Source: Nevskia soli DSM 19509 (GTDB lineage Bacteria > Pseudomonadota > Gammaproteobacteria > Nevskiales > Nevskiaceae). From it: a stretch of 26,740 nucleotides of DNA. The position numbers were made by a program, and so were the translations under genes. Positions 15,054-22,174 of the stretch are shown piece by piece; position 1 is the stretch's first letter, and every line of letters begins with the position of its first letter. The notes under the pieces were generated by a model, which saw only the letters and a list, made by a program, of their open reading frames with translations, had not been told where the DNA came from and did not search any database. The stretch is from the NCBI RefSeq assembly GCF_000711955.1, contig NZ_JONR01000055.1:1-26740 (forward strand). Reading direction: 5' to 3'.

Positions 15054-16055
15054 ATGAAAAACATGCCAAAGCCCCCAAGTAGAGAAAGAAACACGAAAAA
15101 AGCATCAGCGGGGCACAGCGTGGCGGCGCTGGCCTACGACGGCCTGTGCACCTTCGAGTTCGGCATCGCGGTGGAGGTGTTCGGCCTGCCGCGGCCGGAA
15201 ATCCCGGACTGGTACCGCTTCACCGTGTGCGCCATCGAGCCCGGGCCGCTCGCCGCCACCGGCGGCTTCCAGCTGATCGCCGCCGGAGGGCTGGCGCAGC
15301 TGCGGCAGGCGGATACGGTGATCGTGCCGGGCTGGCGCGGCATCCATACGCCGGTGCCGGAGTCGCTGATCAAGGCCTTGCGCGCGGCGCATGCGCGCGG
15401 TGCGCGGCTGGTGTCCTTCTGTTCCGGCGTGTTCGTGCTGGCGGCCGCCGGCCTGCTGGCCGGCCGGCGCGCGACGACGCACTGGCGTTACGCTGCACAG
15501 CTGGCGGCGGCCTATCCGGACATCCGCATCGAGCCGGATGTGCTGTATGTGGATGAGGGGGAGATCCTGACTTCGGCCGGCAGCGCCGCCGCGCTGGACC
15601 TGTCGCTGCACCTGGTGCGCCGCGACCACGGCGCGCGCATCGCCAACCAGGTGGCGCGCCGCCTGGTGATCCCGCCGCACCGCGACGGCGGGCAGGCGCA
15701 GTTCATCGACCGGCCGGTGCAGCAGGAAGGCGCCGCATTGGCCGCGCTGTTCGAGTGGATGCGGCGCAACCTGCAACGCGATCTGCCGATCAGCGTGCTG
15801 GCGAAGCAGGCGCGGATGAGCGGGCGCACCTTCCTGCGCCGCTTCGAGGAAGCCACCGGTACCACGCCCAAGGACTGGGTCATCAACGAGCGGCTGAGCC
15901 GCGCCCGCGAATTGCTCGAAGGCTCGGGTATGGCGGTGGAGCGGGTGGCGACGGAATGCGGCTTCGGCTCGGCGGATACGCTGAGGCATCACTTTCGTAC
16001 GCGGTTGAAGCTCAGTCCCAAGCGTTACCGGGATCGGTTCGAGTTGTCGGCCTGA
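15054..16055 (+). CDS. ftrA: FtrA-type GlxA/AraC family transcriptional regulator
   Basis: A regulator of about 333 residues with an N-terminal DJ-1/PfpI-like domain and a C-terminal AraC helix-turn-helix domain. The first domain begins at VAALAYDGLCTFEFGIAVEV and includes the nucleophile-elbow-like LVSFCSGVFVLAAAGLL and ATTHWRYAAQLA. The DNA-binding domain (about the last 100 residues) has LAKQARMSGRTFLRRFEEAT and the second helix-turn-helix VATECGFGSADTLRHHF. Architecture and sequence match FtrA. The start is uncertain: ATGs at 15042, 15054 and 15063 are all in frame, and none has a good ribosome-binding site. The divergent rhodanese gene is the likely target. Confidence 0.88.
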   Translation: MKNMPKPPSRERNTKKASAGHSVAALAYDGLCTFEFGIAVEVFGLPRPEIPDWYRFTVCAIEPGPLAATGGFQLIAAGGLAQLRQADTVIVPGWRGIHTPVPESLIKALRAAHARGARLVSFCSGVFVLAAAGLLAGRRATTHWRYAAQLAAAYPDIRIEPDVLYVDEGEILTSAGSAAALDLSLHLVRRDHGARIANQVARRLVIPPHRDGGQAQFIDRPVQQEGAALAALFEWMRRNLQRDLPISVLAKQARMSGRTFLRRFEEATGTTPKDWVINERLSRARELLEGSGMAVERVATECGFGSADTLRHHFRTRLKLSPKRYRDRFELSA

Positions 16056-16068
16056 CTGAAAACATCAT

Positions 16069-16150
16069 CGTCATGCCGGCGAAAGCCGGCATCCAGGGAC
16101 GGTAGTGCGACGATCGACCTTCCTGGATACCGGCTTTCGCCGGCATGACG
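16069..16150. repeat. Paired-arm inverted repeat (CGTCATGCCGGCGAAAGCCGG type)
   Basis: Two 29-bp arms (16069-16097 and 16122-16150) are inverted copies with one mismatch, separated by 24 bases. The same design appears at 19665-19743. It occupies the gap between the convergent ftrA and DUF885 genes and could form a long cruciform or hairpin that ends both transcripts. Confidence 0.9.
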
Positions 16151-16163
16151 CCGGTACTTGGGC

Positions 16164-17948
16164 TCAGGTCTTGCTGCGGGCAATCCAGGCATTGACCCGC
16201 TCTTCCAGCAAGTCCAGCGGCAATGGCCCTTCGCCCAGAACCAGGTCGTGGAATTTGCGGATGTCGAAGCGATCGCCCAACGCGCTTTCCGCGCGGTGGC
16301 GCAGCTCCAGGATTTTCAGTTCGCCGATCTTGTAGCCCAGGGCCTGGCCGGGCCAGCCGATGTAGCGGTCGACTTCGACTTCGATGTTCTTGTCGGACAG
16401 CACGGTGTTGTCGGACATGTAGGCGATGGCCTGCTCGCGGGTCCAGCCCTTGTGGTGCAGGCCGGTGTCGACCACCAGGCGGCAGGCGCGCCACATCTCC
16501 ATCGACAGGCGGCCGAAGTTCTCGTAGGGGTCGCGATAGATGCCCATCTCGATGCCGAGTTTCTCCGAGTACAGCGCCCAGCCTTCGACGTAGGCGGTGA
16601 GGTCGTCGTTGCGGCGGAACAGGGGGATGGCCTTGTTCTCCTGCGCCAGGGCGATCTGCAGGTGATGGCCGGGCACGGCCTCGTGCAGGGTCAGCGAGGG
16701 CATTTCGTAGAGCGGGCGCTTGTCGAGATGCGAGGTGTTGACCATGTAGCCGCCGGCGGTGCCCTGCTCCGGGCTGCCCGGCCAGTAGCGCGCGCTGGTG
16801 TAGCTCTCCTCGATCTCGCGCGGCACCGGACGCACGCCGTAGGGCAGGCGCGGCAGCAGGCCGAACCATTTGGGCAGCTGGTCGTCGATGCGCTTGGCGA
16901 TTTCGCTGGCCTTTTCCATCAGGGCCTGGCGGCTGCTCACGTAGAACTTCGGGTTGCTGCGCAGGTCGGCCTGGAATTCCTTGAAGCTGCCGTGGAAACC
17001 GGTCTCGGCGATCACGCCGTTCATCTCGGCGCGGATGCGGGCGACTTCCTTCAGGCCGAGTTCGTGCATCTGGTCCGGCGTGATGTCGGTGGTGGTATGG
17101 CGGCGTACCAGGAAGGCGTAGTAGGCGGCGCCGTTGGGCGTGGCCTCGATGCCCAGTTTGGCGCGCGCCTTGGGCAGATAGTTCTTCTCCAGGAATTCCA
17201 GCAGCTCGCGCTGGGCCGGCTTGATCTTGTCGGTGACCAGTTGCAGCGCCTTGGTGCGCAGGGCTTTCTGCTGCTCCGCGCTGAAGTTGTCCGGCAGCGT
17301 GGCGAAGGGCAGCAGCAGGGAGCTTTGCGCGGCCGGCGTTTCGCTCTGTGCCTTGGCGACGCGAAGCGCGGCGTCGACCACCGGCGCCGGCTGCACGAAG
17401 TCGGTCGCCAGGCCGCGGCGGGCGTTGGCGATCTCGGTGGCGTAGAAGGCGGGAAGGGCGTCGAGGCGCGCCAGCCAGCTGTCGGCGTCGGCCTGGGTGC
17501 GGATCACGGTGCCGCGCGCGACGTAGTCGGGGATATTGAAGAAGCCGTCGTCGGCGGCGAAGGGGAAGCGCGCTTCGTCGAAGGACAGGCCTTCGTAGCT
17601 GCGGCCGACCTGGCGGCTCATGGCTGCGCGGTTGAGGGCATCCTCGCCTTGCAGCGGGGTCTTGCCCAGGGCATCGAGGCGATTGCGGAATCCTTCCAGC
17701 GCCTTCTTGCGGATGGCGTCGGCGGCCTGTGAATCGTCGGGCCAGCGCTTCAGCGCATCCTGGTCGCCTTGCTGTCCCGCCGTCACCGGGTCCTGCTGGA
17801 GGCTGTAGCGCTCGTAGTCGGCCACCAGCATGTTGAGGTCGTCAGCCGAGGCTGGCGCAGGGCCGGCGATCAAGGCCAGCGCCATCAATGCAGTGGCAAG
17901 ACAAGGTGCGGCACGGAAGCGCAGGACAGCGGCCGGGAAGAAGGGCAT
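16164..17948 (-). CDS. DUF885 family secreted putative metallopeptidase
   Basis: A 594-residue protein with a signal peptide (about 1-35, ending APASADD). The rest is the helical DUF885 domain. The diagnostic motif is HEAVPGHHLQ at residues 422-431, a zinc-peptidase-like HExxxGHH pattern, preceded by MPSLTL. YMVNTSHLDKRP and EGWALYSEKLGIEMG, also family landmarks, lie on either side. Proteins of this family are regarded as metallopeptidases of the cell envelope, but few have been tested. It is monocistronic, with a repeat element at its 3' end. The product is predicted to be exported to the periplasm, and no lipobox is visible. Length agrees with the family. Confidence 0.88.
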   Translation of the reverse strand: MPFFPAAVLRFRAAPCLATALMALALIAGPAPASADDLNMLVADYERYSLQQDPVTAGQQGDQDALKRWPDDSQAADAIRKKALEGFRNRLDALGKTPLQGEDALNRAAMSRQVGRSYEGLSFDEARFPFAADDGFFNIPDYVARGTVIRTQADADSWLARLDALPAFYATEIANARRGLATDFVQPAPVVDAALRVAKAQSETPAAQSSLLLPFATLPDNFSAEQQKALRTKALQLVTDKIKPAQRELLEFLEKNYLPKARAKLGIEATPNGAAYYAFLVRRHTTTDITPDQMHELGLKEVARIRAEMNGVIAETGFHGSFKEFQADLRSNPKFYVSSRQALMEKASEIAKRIDDQLPKWFGLLPRLPYGVRPVPREIEESYTSARYWPGSPEQGTAGGYMVNTSHLDKRPLYEMPSLTLHEAVPGHHLQIALAQENKAIPLFRRNDDLTAYVEGWALYSEKLGIEMGIYRDPYENFGRLSMEMWRACRLVVDTGLHHKGWTREQAIAYMSDNTVLSDKNIEVEVDRYIGWPGQALGYKIGELKILELRHRAESALGDRFDIRKFHDLVLGEGPLPLDLLEERVNAWIARSKT

Positions 17949-18129
17949 GGGCGGTAATTTCTATATAAGTCGTGGACACCCGGTATGGGTGCGGTGTCCC
18001 CGCCACATGACGCGGCTGCGGCAAAACGAATGACAGCCGGGGAATGTGAGAGCGGATTGCGGCCAGCCTAATCCACCCATGCCGGATCGCGCTACTGCCG
18101 ATGCGGCCCTTCGATGATTCCGGCGCCGT

Positions 18130-18270
18130 TCAGGGCATGACGCCGGCCTGCGCCTCCGGCTTCCTGCCATGGCCTTTCAGCGCGCCGATGAACTCGCGCA
18201 TGGGGCCGAAGATGCCGGCGAACAGGGGATGGTCGCGATGCATCAGCATCACCTCGCTGAGGCGCGGCCT
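18130..18270 (-). pseudogene. C-terminal remnant of a DUF3861 gene, after the ferredoxin
   Basis: Directly after the ferredoxin stop the same frame reads RPRLSEVMLMHRDHPLFAG followed by FGPMREFIGALKG and a tail to the stop at 18130. From memory, DUF3861 proteins end in a 'GLKL..EVML..R.HPLF......F..FM..LK' pattern, which this matches closely. The N-terminal two thirds of such a protein are encoded at 18606-18818, on the other side of the ferredoxin gene. An internal ATG at 18243 with GAGG eight bases upstream could still give a 37-residue peptide. The fragment is too short for routine gene calling. I read it as the detached end of the interrupted gene. Confidence 0.6.
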
Positions 18271-18609
18271 TCAGGCGCGCGCCAGGGTGATGGCGGATTC
18301 CGGGCAGGCCTTCACGCACAGACCGCAGGCATGACAGGCCTCCGCGTTCGGTGTGAGAGCCTGTTGCCAGCCGTGGGCACGGCCCTTGAGGCGGCCGAGG
18401 AAGCTGAGGCCGGTGCGTTGCTCGACCGGCAGGGTGGTGACGACGAAGACCTCGTAGGGGCAGACCTCGACGCAATCGGCCTTGCCCTCGCAGCGGTTGC
18501 GGTCGATCACCGGCACGAACAGGCCCGGCTCCTGCTTGCATTCGACCGCCGCGGACGCCGCCGCCTCGCAGCGGCCGCCGCGCCGCGCACTACGCTCGCG
18601 GCGGCTCAT
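18271..18609 (-). CDS. Ferredoxin-like protein with two iron-sulfur motifs
   Basis: A 112-residue soluble electron-transfer protein. The N-terminal 30 residues are Arg/Ala-rich. The first cluster motif is RCEGKADCVEVCPYEVF (Cys 40, 46, 50), in which the second position of the usual CxxCxxC is Lys 43. The second is ACHACGLCVKACPESAI with a full set (Cys 92, 95, 98, 102). Between them lies LSFLGRLKGRAHGWQQAL. One site is therefore a standard [4Fe-4S] site; the other has three cysteines and may hold [3Fe-4S] or use another ligand. The start ATG overlaps the stop of the upstream frame as ATGA. The gene appears to sit inside a DUF3861 gene. The electron partner is unknown. Confidence 0.85.
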   Translation of the reverse strand: MSRRERSARRGGRCEAAASAAVECKQEPGLFVPVIDRNRCEGKADCVEVCPYEVFVVTTLPVEQRTGLSFLGRLKGRAHGWQQALTPNAEACHACGLCVKACPESAITLARA

Positions 18610-18818
18610 AGCGGACGTGTCGAACGGCGCTGCGGCAGGGCGTCGAGAATGCTGCTGTCGACATTGCGGCCGAGATTGGCGCGCAGGCGGTTGACGATGA
18701 ACAGCAGCATCAGCGCGTCCTGGCTGGTGGTCTCGAACACCAGTGGGGCGTCCAGCGGCTGGTCTACGTGCGGCGTGAACAGATGCTCGATGGTGACGCG
18801 GTATTGATGGGCTTGCAT
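18606..18818 (-). CDS. DUF3861 family protein, truncated N-terminal part
   Basis: A 70-residue product starting MQAHQYRVTIEHLF, with LVFETTSQDALMLLFIVNRL in the middle, the pattern expected at the start of DUF3861 proteins (function unknown). Those proteins are usually near 90-100 residues and carry a further GLKL..EVML..HPLF segment. Here the frame instead runs from SSILDALP into QRRSTRPL and stops at the ferredoxin start. The missing end is found beyond the ferredoxin gene at 18130-18270. It lies 32 bases after the PadR gene on the same strand, so it belongs to the PadR operon. It may be a non-functional stub that now serves translational coupling to the ferredoxin. Confidence 0.75.
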   Translation of the reverse strand: MQAHQYRVTIEHLFTPHVDQPLDAPLVFETTSQDALMLLFIVNRLRANLGRNVDSSILDALPQRRSTRPL

Positions 18819-18850
18819 GGCGCACTCCTTGTGCGGAATTGCGGAGCGGA

Positions 18851-19513
18851 TTACTTGCCGCGGATTTCCTCGGCGGCGCGGCGCAGGATCTCGGCGATGC
18901 GCTTGTACTCTTCCGGCGAGCTGTGCTTCTTCTCGTGCAGGGCCGTCTTCAGCTCGCGGCGGGCGAGCCAGGCTTCCTTGTAGCCGCGGAAGCTGAAGCC
19001 CGGGGCGTCCGCATTGTCGTCGTCGGCCGGCGCTTCGCCGGAGAAGGCGCGGCGCACCGTGTCCATGCGGCTGCCGATCTGCTCGAGCCGGCTCAGGATG
19101 GTGTTGACCACTTCGCGGTTTTGCTCGAGGAAGGCGCGGCCCTCGTCGGTGATGCTGTACAGCTTCTTGCTGCCCTCGGCCTGCACCGTGGCGTGGCCGA
19201 TTTCCTCGAGGTAGGTGAGGGCGGGGTAGACCATGCCGGGGCTGGGCACGTAGAAGCCGCCGGAGCGCACTTCCAGGGCCTTGATGATCTCGTAGCCGTG
19301 GCTGGGCTTTTCGGCCAGCAGGGCCAGCACGACCAACTGGAGTTCGTTGGAGCCGAGCTTGCGGCCGGTGCGGAAGCCGTGGCCTCCGGGGCCGTCGCCG
19401 CCGAAGAAGCCGCCGCCGAAACGGCCATGGGGGCCGCGGAAGCGGCTCATGAAGGAAAGGACTTCTTCGGTGTGATGCTCGTGTCCGTGGTGATGATGAT
19501 GGTGGTGGCGCAT
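18851..19513 (-). CDS. PadR family transcriptional regulator with poly-His N-terminus
   Basis: A 220-residue winged-helix repressor. The N-terminus is MRHHHHHHHGHEHH, then a Gly/Phe/Arg-rich stretch to about residue 48. The PadR domain (about 55-135) follows with LVVLALLAEKPSHGYEIIKA and GFYVPSPGMVYPALTYLEE. A helical C-terminal dimerisation part ends the protein. The layout closely resembles E. coli YqjI, a nickel-responsive PadR repressor with a histidine-rich N-terminus, so metal sensing is a reasonable inference. AAGGA upstream supports ATG 19513. Two operator-like palindromes and a promoter lie directly upstream, suggesting autorepression. The downstream operon includes DUF3861 and a ferredoxin. 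Confidence 0.9.
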   Translation of the reverse strand: MRHHHHHHHGHEHHTEEVLSFMSRFRGPHGRFGGGFFGGDGPGGHGFRTGRKLGSNELQLVVLALLAEKPSHGYEIIKALEVRSGGFYVPSPGMVYPALTYLEEIGHATVQAEGSKKLYSITDEGRAFLEQNREVVNTILSRLEQIGSRMDTVRRAFSGEAPADDDNADAPGFSFRGYKEAWLARRELKTALHEKKHSSPEEYKRIAEILRRAAEEIRGK

Positions 19514-19535
19514 GATCGATTCCTTGATAGTTGTT

Positions 19536-19571
19536 AGATATATCTTACGATATGTGTGTATCTTAAGATAT
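19536..19571. promoter_or_regulatory. Tandem PadR operator candidates
   Basis: Two 14-bp near-palindromes, ATATCTTACGATAT (19540-19553) and GTATCTTAAGATAT (19558-19571), lie with centres 18 bp apart. The core of the second, TATCTTAAGATA, is perfect. PadR repressors commonly bind ATAT-type inverted repeats. A further AGATATATCT palindrome overlaps the first (19536-19545). Confidence 0.7.
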
Positions 19572-19587
19572 GTTTTGAAATAGTCAA
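19560..19587 (-). promoter_or_regulatory. Predicted sigma-70 promoter of the PadR operon
   Basis: On the minus strand TTGACT (19582-19587) is followed after 16 bases by TAAGAT (19560-19565). The -10 element lies inside the second operator palindrome, so a bound repressor would block polymerase. The ATG lies about 47 bases downstream. Confidence 0.55.
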
Positions 19588-19664
19588 GGGGCGGTCAGGG
19601 TGGGGCGGCTAGGAGAGCGGGGCCATAGCCGGCATACGGCGATGTCCTGAGAAGAAAAGCACAA

Positions 19665-19743
19665 CGTCATACCGGCGAAAGCCGGTATCCAGGGTTGAGC
19701 GCGCACTTGCCGACTCTGGATACCGGCTTTCGCCGGTATGACG
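19665..19743. repeat. Paired-arm inverted repeat (CGTCATACCGGCGAAAGCCGG type)
   Basis: Two perfect 28-bp inverted arms (19665-19692 and 19716-19743) are separated by 23 bases. The family is the same as at 16069-16150, with A/T in place of G/C at a pair of positions that keep the internal pairing. Confidence 0.92.
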
Positions 19744-19795
19744 CTGAACGGGGAGAGACGTTACTTCGTTCATCCCCGCCTACGTTTGGAAACAC

Positions 19796-19823
19796 CGTCA
19801 TGCCGGCGACAGCCGGTATGACG
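19796..19823. repeat. Collapsed copy of the CGTCATGCCGGCG repeat
   Basis: CGTCATGCCGGCGACAGCCG followed by GTATGACG reads like one arm fused to the end of the opposite arm: a short hairpin lying just after the stop of the minus-strand hydrolase gene. It may serve as its terminator. Confidence 0.7.
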
Positions 19824-19843
19824 ACAAGCAGGAGGGGCGGTGC

Positions 19844-20785
19844 CTAGACCGCGACCGTCTCCGCCGCAAACGCTTCGCGCAATGCACCGGCGGCGGTGCC
19901 GAGCGCCTGATCCGCGGCATCGAGCACGCCGAGCATGCTGGCGAAGCCGTGGATCTGTCCCGGCCAGCGGTGCAGTTCCACCGCCACACCCGCACTGCGC
20001 ATGGCCCTGGCATAGGCTTCGCCTTCGTCGCGCAGCGGATCGTATTCGGCGGTGATGACGGTGGCCGCGGCCAGGCCCGACAGGTCGCGCGAGCGCAGCG
20101 GCGAGGCGCGCAGGTCGTCGGCGGACTTCGCGTCCGGCAGGTATTGCCGGGTGAACCAGTTCATCATGTCCCAGGTGAGGAAGTAGCCCTTGGCGAAATT
20201 TCGGTACGACTCGGTATCCGCGCGCCAGTCGGTGATCGGATAGAGCAATAGCTGATGCCGCAATGCCGGGCCGTGGTCGCGCCAGTGCTGCGCCGCCACC
20301 GCGGCGAGGTTGCCGCCGGCGCTGTCGCCGGCAACGGCAATGCGCGAGGAATCGCCGCCGATATCGCGGGCATTGCGGTGCACCCAGGCCAGCGCGGCGC
20401 AGGCGTCTTTCACCGCGCCGGGGAAGCGTGTTTCCGGCGCCAGCCGGTAGTCCACCGACACCACCAGGGTGCGCGCGCGTTTGGCCAGGCAGCGGCAGAT
20501 GTTGTCGTGCGAATCGAGGCTGCCGATGACGAAGCCGCCGCCGTGGAAGAACACGGTGATCGGCAGGGTGGTGCCTATCTCGTCGCGATACAGACGGATG
20601 TTCAGTGGGCCGCCAGGGCCGGGGATGCTGCGGTTCTCGATCCGCGCCACCGCGTCGCCCGGCGCGAACATCGAGGGGCCGTTCATCATCGCGCGGTATT
20701 GCGGCGCATCGACGCCGGAAAAATCGACCGCGGGCATCGCCGCGAAAGCGTCGAGCAGGGCCTTGGCCTGTGGATCGAGTGTCAT
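19844..20785 (-). CDS. Alpha/beta hydrolase, HSL-type esterase
   Basis: A 313-residue carboxylic-ester hydrolase of the hormone-sensitive-lipase family. It has the oxyanion-hole motif HGGG at 81-84, nucleophile Ser 155 in GDSAGG, acid Asp 249 in EYDPLRDEG and His 279 in HGF. There is no signal peptide, so it acts in the cytoplasm. Homologues cleave short acyl esters, and several act on lactones or esters in terpenoid and steroid breakdown. It is divergent from the flavin oxidoreductase and SDR genes, with a shared 232-base gap holding an inverted repeat, so a joint role is plausible. The ATG at 20785 is preceded by AGGGGGAG. Substrate not determinable from sequence. Confidence 0.92.
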   Translation of the reverse strand: MTLDPQAKALLDAFAAMPAVDFSGVDAPQYRAMMNGPSMFAPGDAVARIENRSIPGPGGPLNIRLYRDEIGTTLPITVFFHGGGFVIGSLDSHDNICRCLAKRARTLVVSVDYRLAPETRFPGAVKDACAALAWVHRNARDIGGDSSRIAVAGDSAGGNLAAVAAQHWRDHGPALRHQLLLYPITDWRADTESYRNFAKGYFLTWDMMNWFTRQYLPDAKSADDLRASPLRSRDLSGLAAATVITAEYDPLRDEGEAYARAMRSAGVAVELHRWPGQIHGFASMLGVLDAADQALGTAAGALREAFAAETVAV

Positions 20786-20845
20786 GGGTTCTCCCCCTGT
20801 TATTGGTGGCTACGTGGCCATGCTGGGCTGTCGCGAATGCGGCGG

Positions 20846-20926
20846 CATCGTCCAAAGCGACTATGTATCCGGGGCAAGCGGGAAGCGCTTCGCGCGGCCG
20901 AAACGCTTTAGCTCAAATGGACGATG
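20846..20926. promoter_or_regulatory. Inverted repeat in the hydrolase-oxidoreductase gap
   Basis: CATCGTCCA (20846-20854) and TGGACGATG (20918-20926) are perfect inverted 9-mers with 63 bases between them, in the divergent promoter region. They could be two sites for one regulator. No regulator gene is adjacent, and spacing this wide can arise by chance. Confidence 0.35.
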
Positions 20927-21017
20927 AGGCGCTTGACCAGACGTCCAGAATGCCGCCATCGCAGGAAGGTGCATCGCCTCCTGACAGTTCACACAAACAC
21001 GAAGGAGGAGCGCGGCA

Positions 21018-22160
21018 ATGAAATTTTCCCTGATCTACGAGGCGCAGACCACGGACGCCTCGCGCGCCGGCGACCGCAAGGTGTTCGACGATATCGTCGA
21101 GCAGGCGCTGCTGGCGGAGCAGATGGGCTTCGATATCATCTGGTGCGTGGAGCACACCGCGCTGAGCAACTACGCTCACATGAGCGCGCCGGAAACGGTG
21201 CTGGCCTTCCTCGCCGGCAAGACCCAGCGCATCGGCCTGGGCCATGGCGTGGTGTGCCTGCCGCCGGCGATGAACCACCCGGTCAAGGTGGCGGAGCGCA
21301 TCGCCACGCTGGACCTGCTGTCGCACGGGCGCATGCATTTCGGCGTCGGCAAGGGCGGCACGCAACAGGAGTCCGGCACCTTCGGCTATGACCTGAGCAC
21401 GCTCAATCCGCAGATCGACGAGGCGATGTACCTGATCCCGAAGATCATGACCCAGGACGAGATCGAGCACGACGGCGTCTACGTCAAGATCCCGCGCCGG
21501 CCGATCCATCCCAAGCCTTACCAGGATCCGCATCCGCCGATGTACCTGGCCTGCACCAATACCGAAACGCTGGCGCGTGCCGGTGCCCGCGGCATGGGCG
21601 CGCTGGTGCTGGGCTTCGGCGGTCCCGAGGATGTGGCCAAGAAGAACGCGATCTACCGCGAGGCCTGGAGCGGGCGCAAGGCGGAAGACCAGGTCGGCTT
21701 CCGTCCCAACCAGCACCTCGCCGCGCTGTGCCCGACCATCGTGCTCGACGACGGCCTGGCGGCGCGCAAGATCGGGATCAAGGGCCAGCGCTATTTCATG
21801 GAGTCGCTGGCGCACTGGTACACCGGTGGCCCCAAGCCCGATCCCGCGCAGTGGGGCGACGACGTCACCGTCGCCGACGCGACGGGCAAGTCGGTGGTCA
21901 AGACCAGCTTCGCCTCGGAGAAGGTCGCGGTCGACTTCAGCGATCCGGCCATGATGCTGCTCAACCCGAACCATGCCTACGGCACGGTGCAGGACTGCAT
22001 CGGCTACGTGCAGCGCCTGATCGATGCCGGTGCCGACGAGATCCTGTTCATCTGCCAGATGGGCACGGTGCCGCAGTGGGCGCAGCTGGAGACGCTGCGC
22101 AATATCGGCCAGCAGGTGATTCCGCATTTTCGCGACCGGCAGGCGCAGCGCGCCGCCTGA
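21018..22160 (+). CDS. LLM class flavin-dependent oxidoreductase
   Basis: A 380-residue luciferase-like monooxygenase. The TIM-barrel start MKFSLIYEAQTT, then EQALLAEQMGFDIIWCVEHT, RIGLGHGVVCLPPAMNHPVK, and AERIATLDLLSHGRMHFGVGKG are classic landmarks for F420- or FMN-dependent LLM proteins. The C-terminal part (from about residue 175) carries PPMYLACTNTETLARAG. In gammaproteobacteria FMNH2 is the likely cofactor, and a separate reductase would be needed; none is in the window. GAAGGAGGAG upstream of the ATG is a very strong ribosome-binding site. The SDR gene follows after 14 bases, so the two are co-transcribed. Oxygenation of a hydrophobic compound, perhaps of Baeyer-Villiger type, is inference. 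Confidence 0.92.
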   Translation: MKFSLIYEAQTTDASRAGDRKVFDDIVEQALLAEQMGFDIIWCVEHTALSNYAHMSAPETVLAFLAGKTQRIGLGHGVVCLPPAMNHPVKVAERIATLDLLSHGRMHFGVGKGGTQQESGTFGYDLSTLNPQIDEAMYLIPKIMTQDEIEHDGVYVKIPRRPIHPKPYQDPHPPMYLACTNTETLARAGARGMGALVLGFGGPEDVAKKNAIYREAWSGRKAEDQVGFRPNQHLAALCPTIVLDDGLAARKIGIKGQRYFMESLAHWYTGGPKPDPAQWGDDVTVADATGKSVVKTSFASEKVAVDFSDPAMMLLNPNHAYGTVQDCIGYVQRLIDAGADEILFICQMGTVPQWAQLETLRNIGQQVIPHFRDRQAQRAA

Positions 22161-22174
22161 AGGGAGCCATGGCC

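Noticed and set aside
16158..17732. 524-residue plus-strand frame
   Set aside because: It is antisense to the DUF885 peptidase gene and carries no domain.
18092..18541. 149-residue minus-strand frame overlapping the ferredoxin
   Set aside because: It is out of frame with the ferredoxin cysteine motifs. The meaningful downstream sequence is in the ferredoxin frame, not this one.
19471..19513. Seven-histidine run as a cloning tag
   Set aside because: It continues as HGHEHH with mixed codons in a native PadR gene with its own operators, as in YqjI-type proteins. There is no vector sequence nearby.
16069..19823. CRISPR-like reading of the repeated CCGGCGAAAGCCGG units
   Set aside because: Copies are inverted pairs separated by kilobases, not direct repeats with regular spacers, and no cas gene is present.
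20913..22127. 404-residue minus-strand frame
   Set aside because: It is antisense to the flavin oxidoreductase, with the same His/Arg/Val-rich shadow composition.
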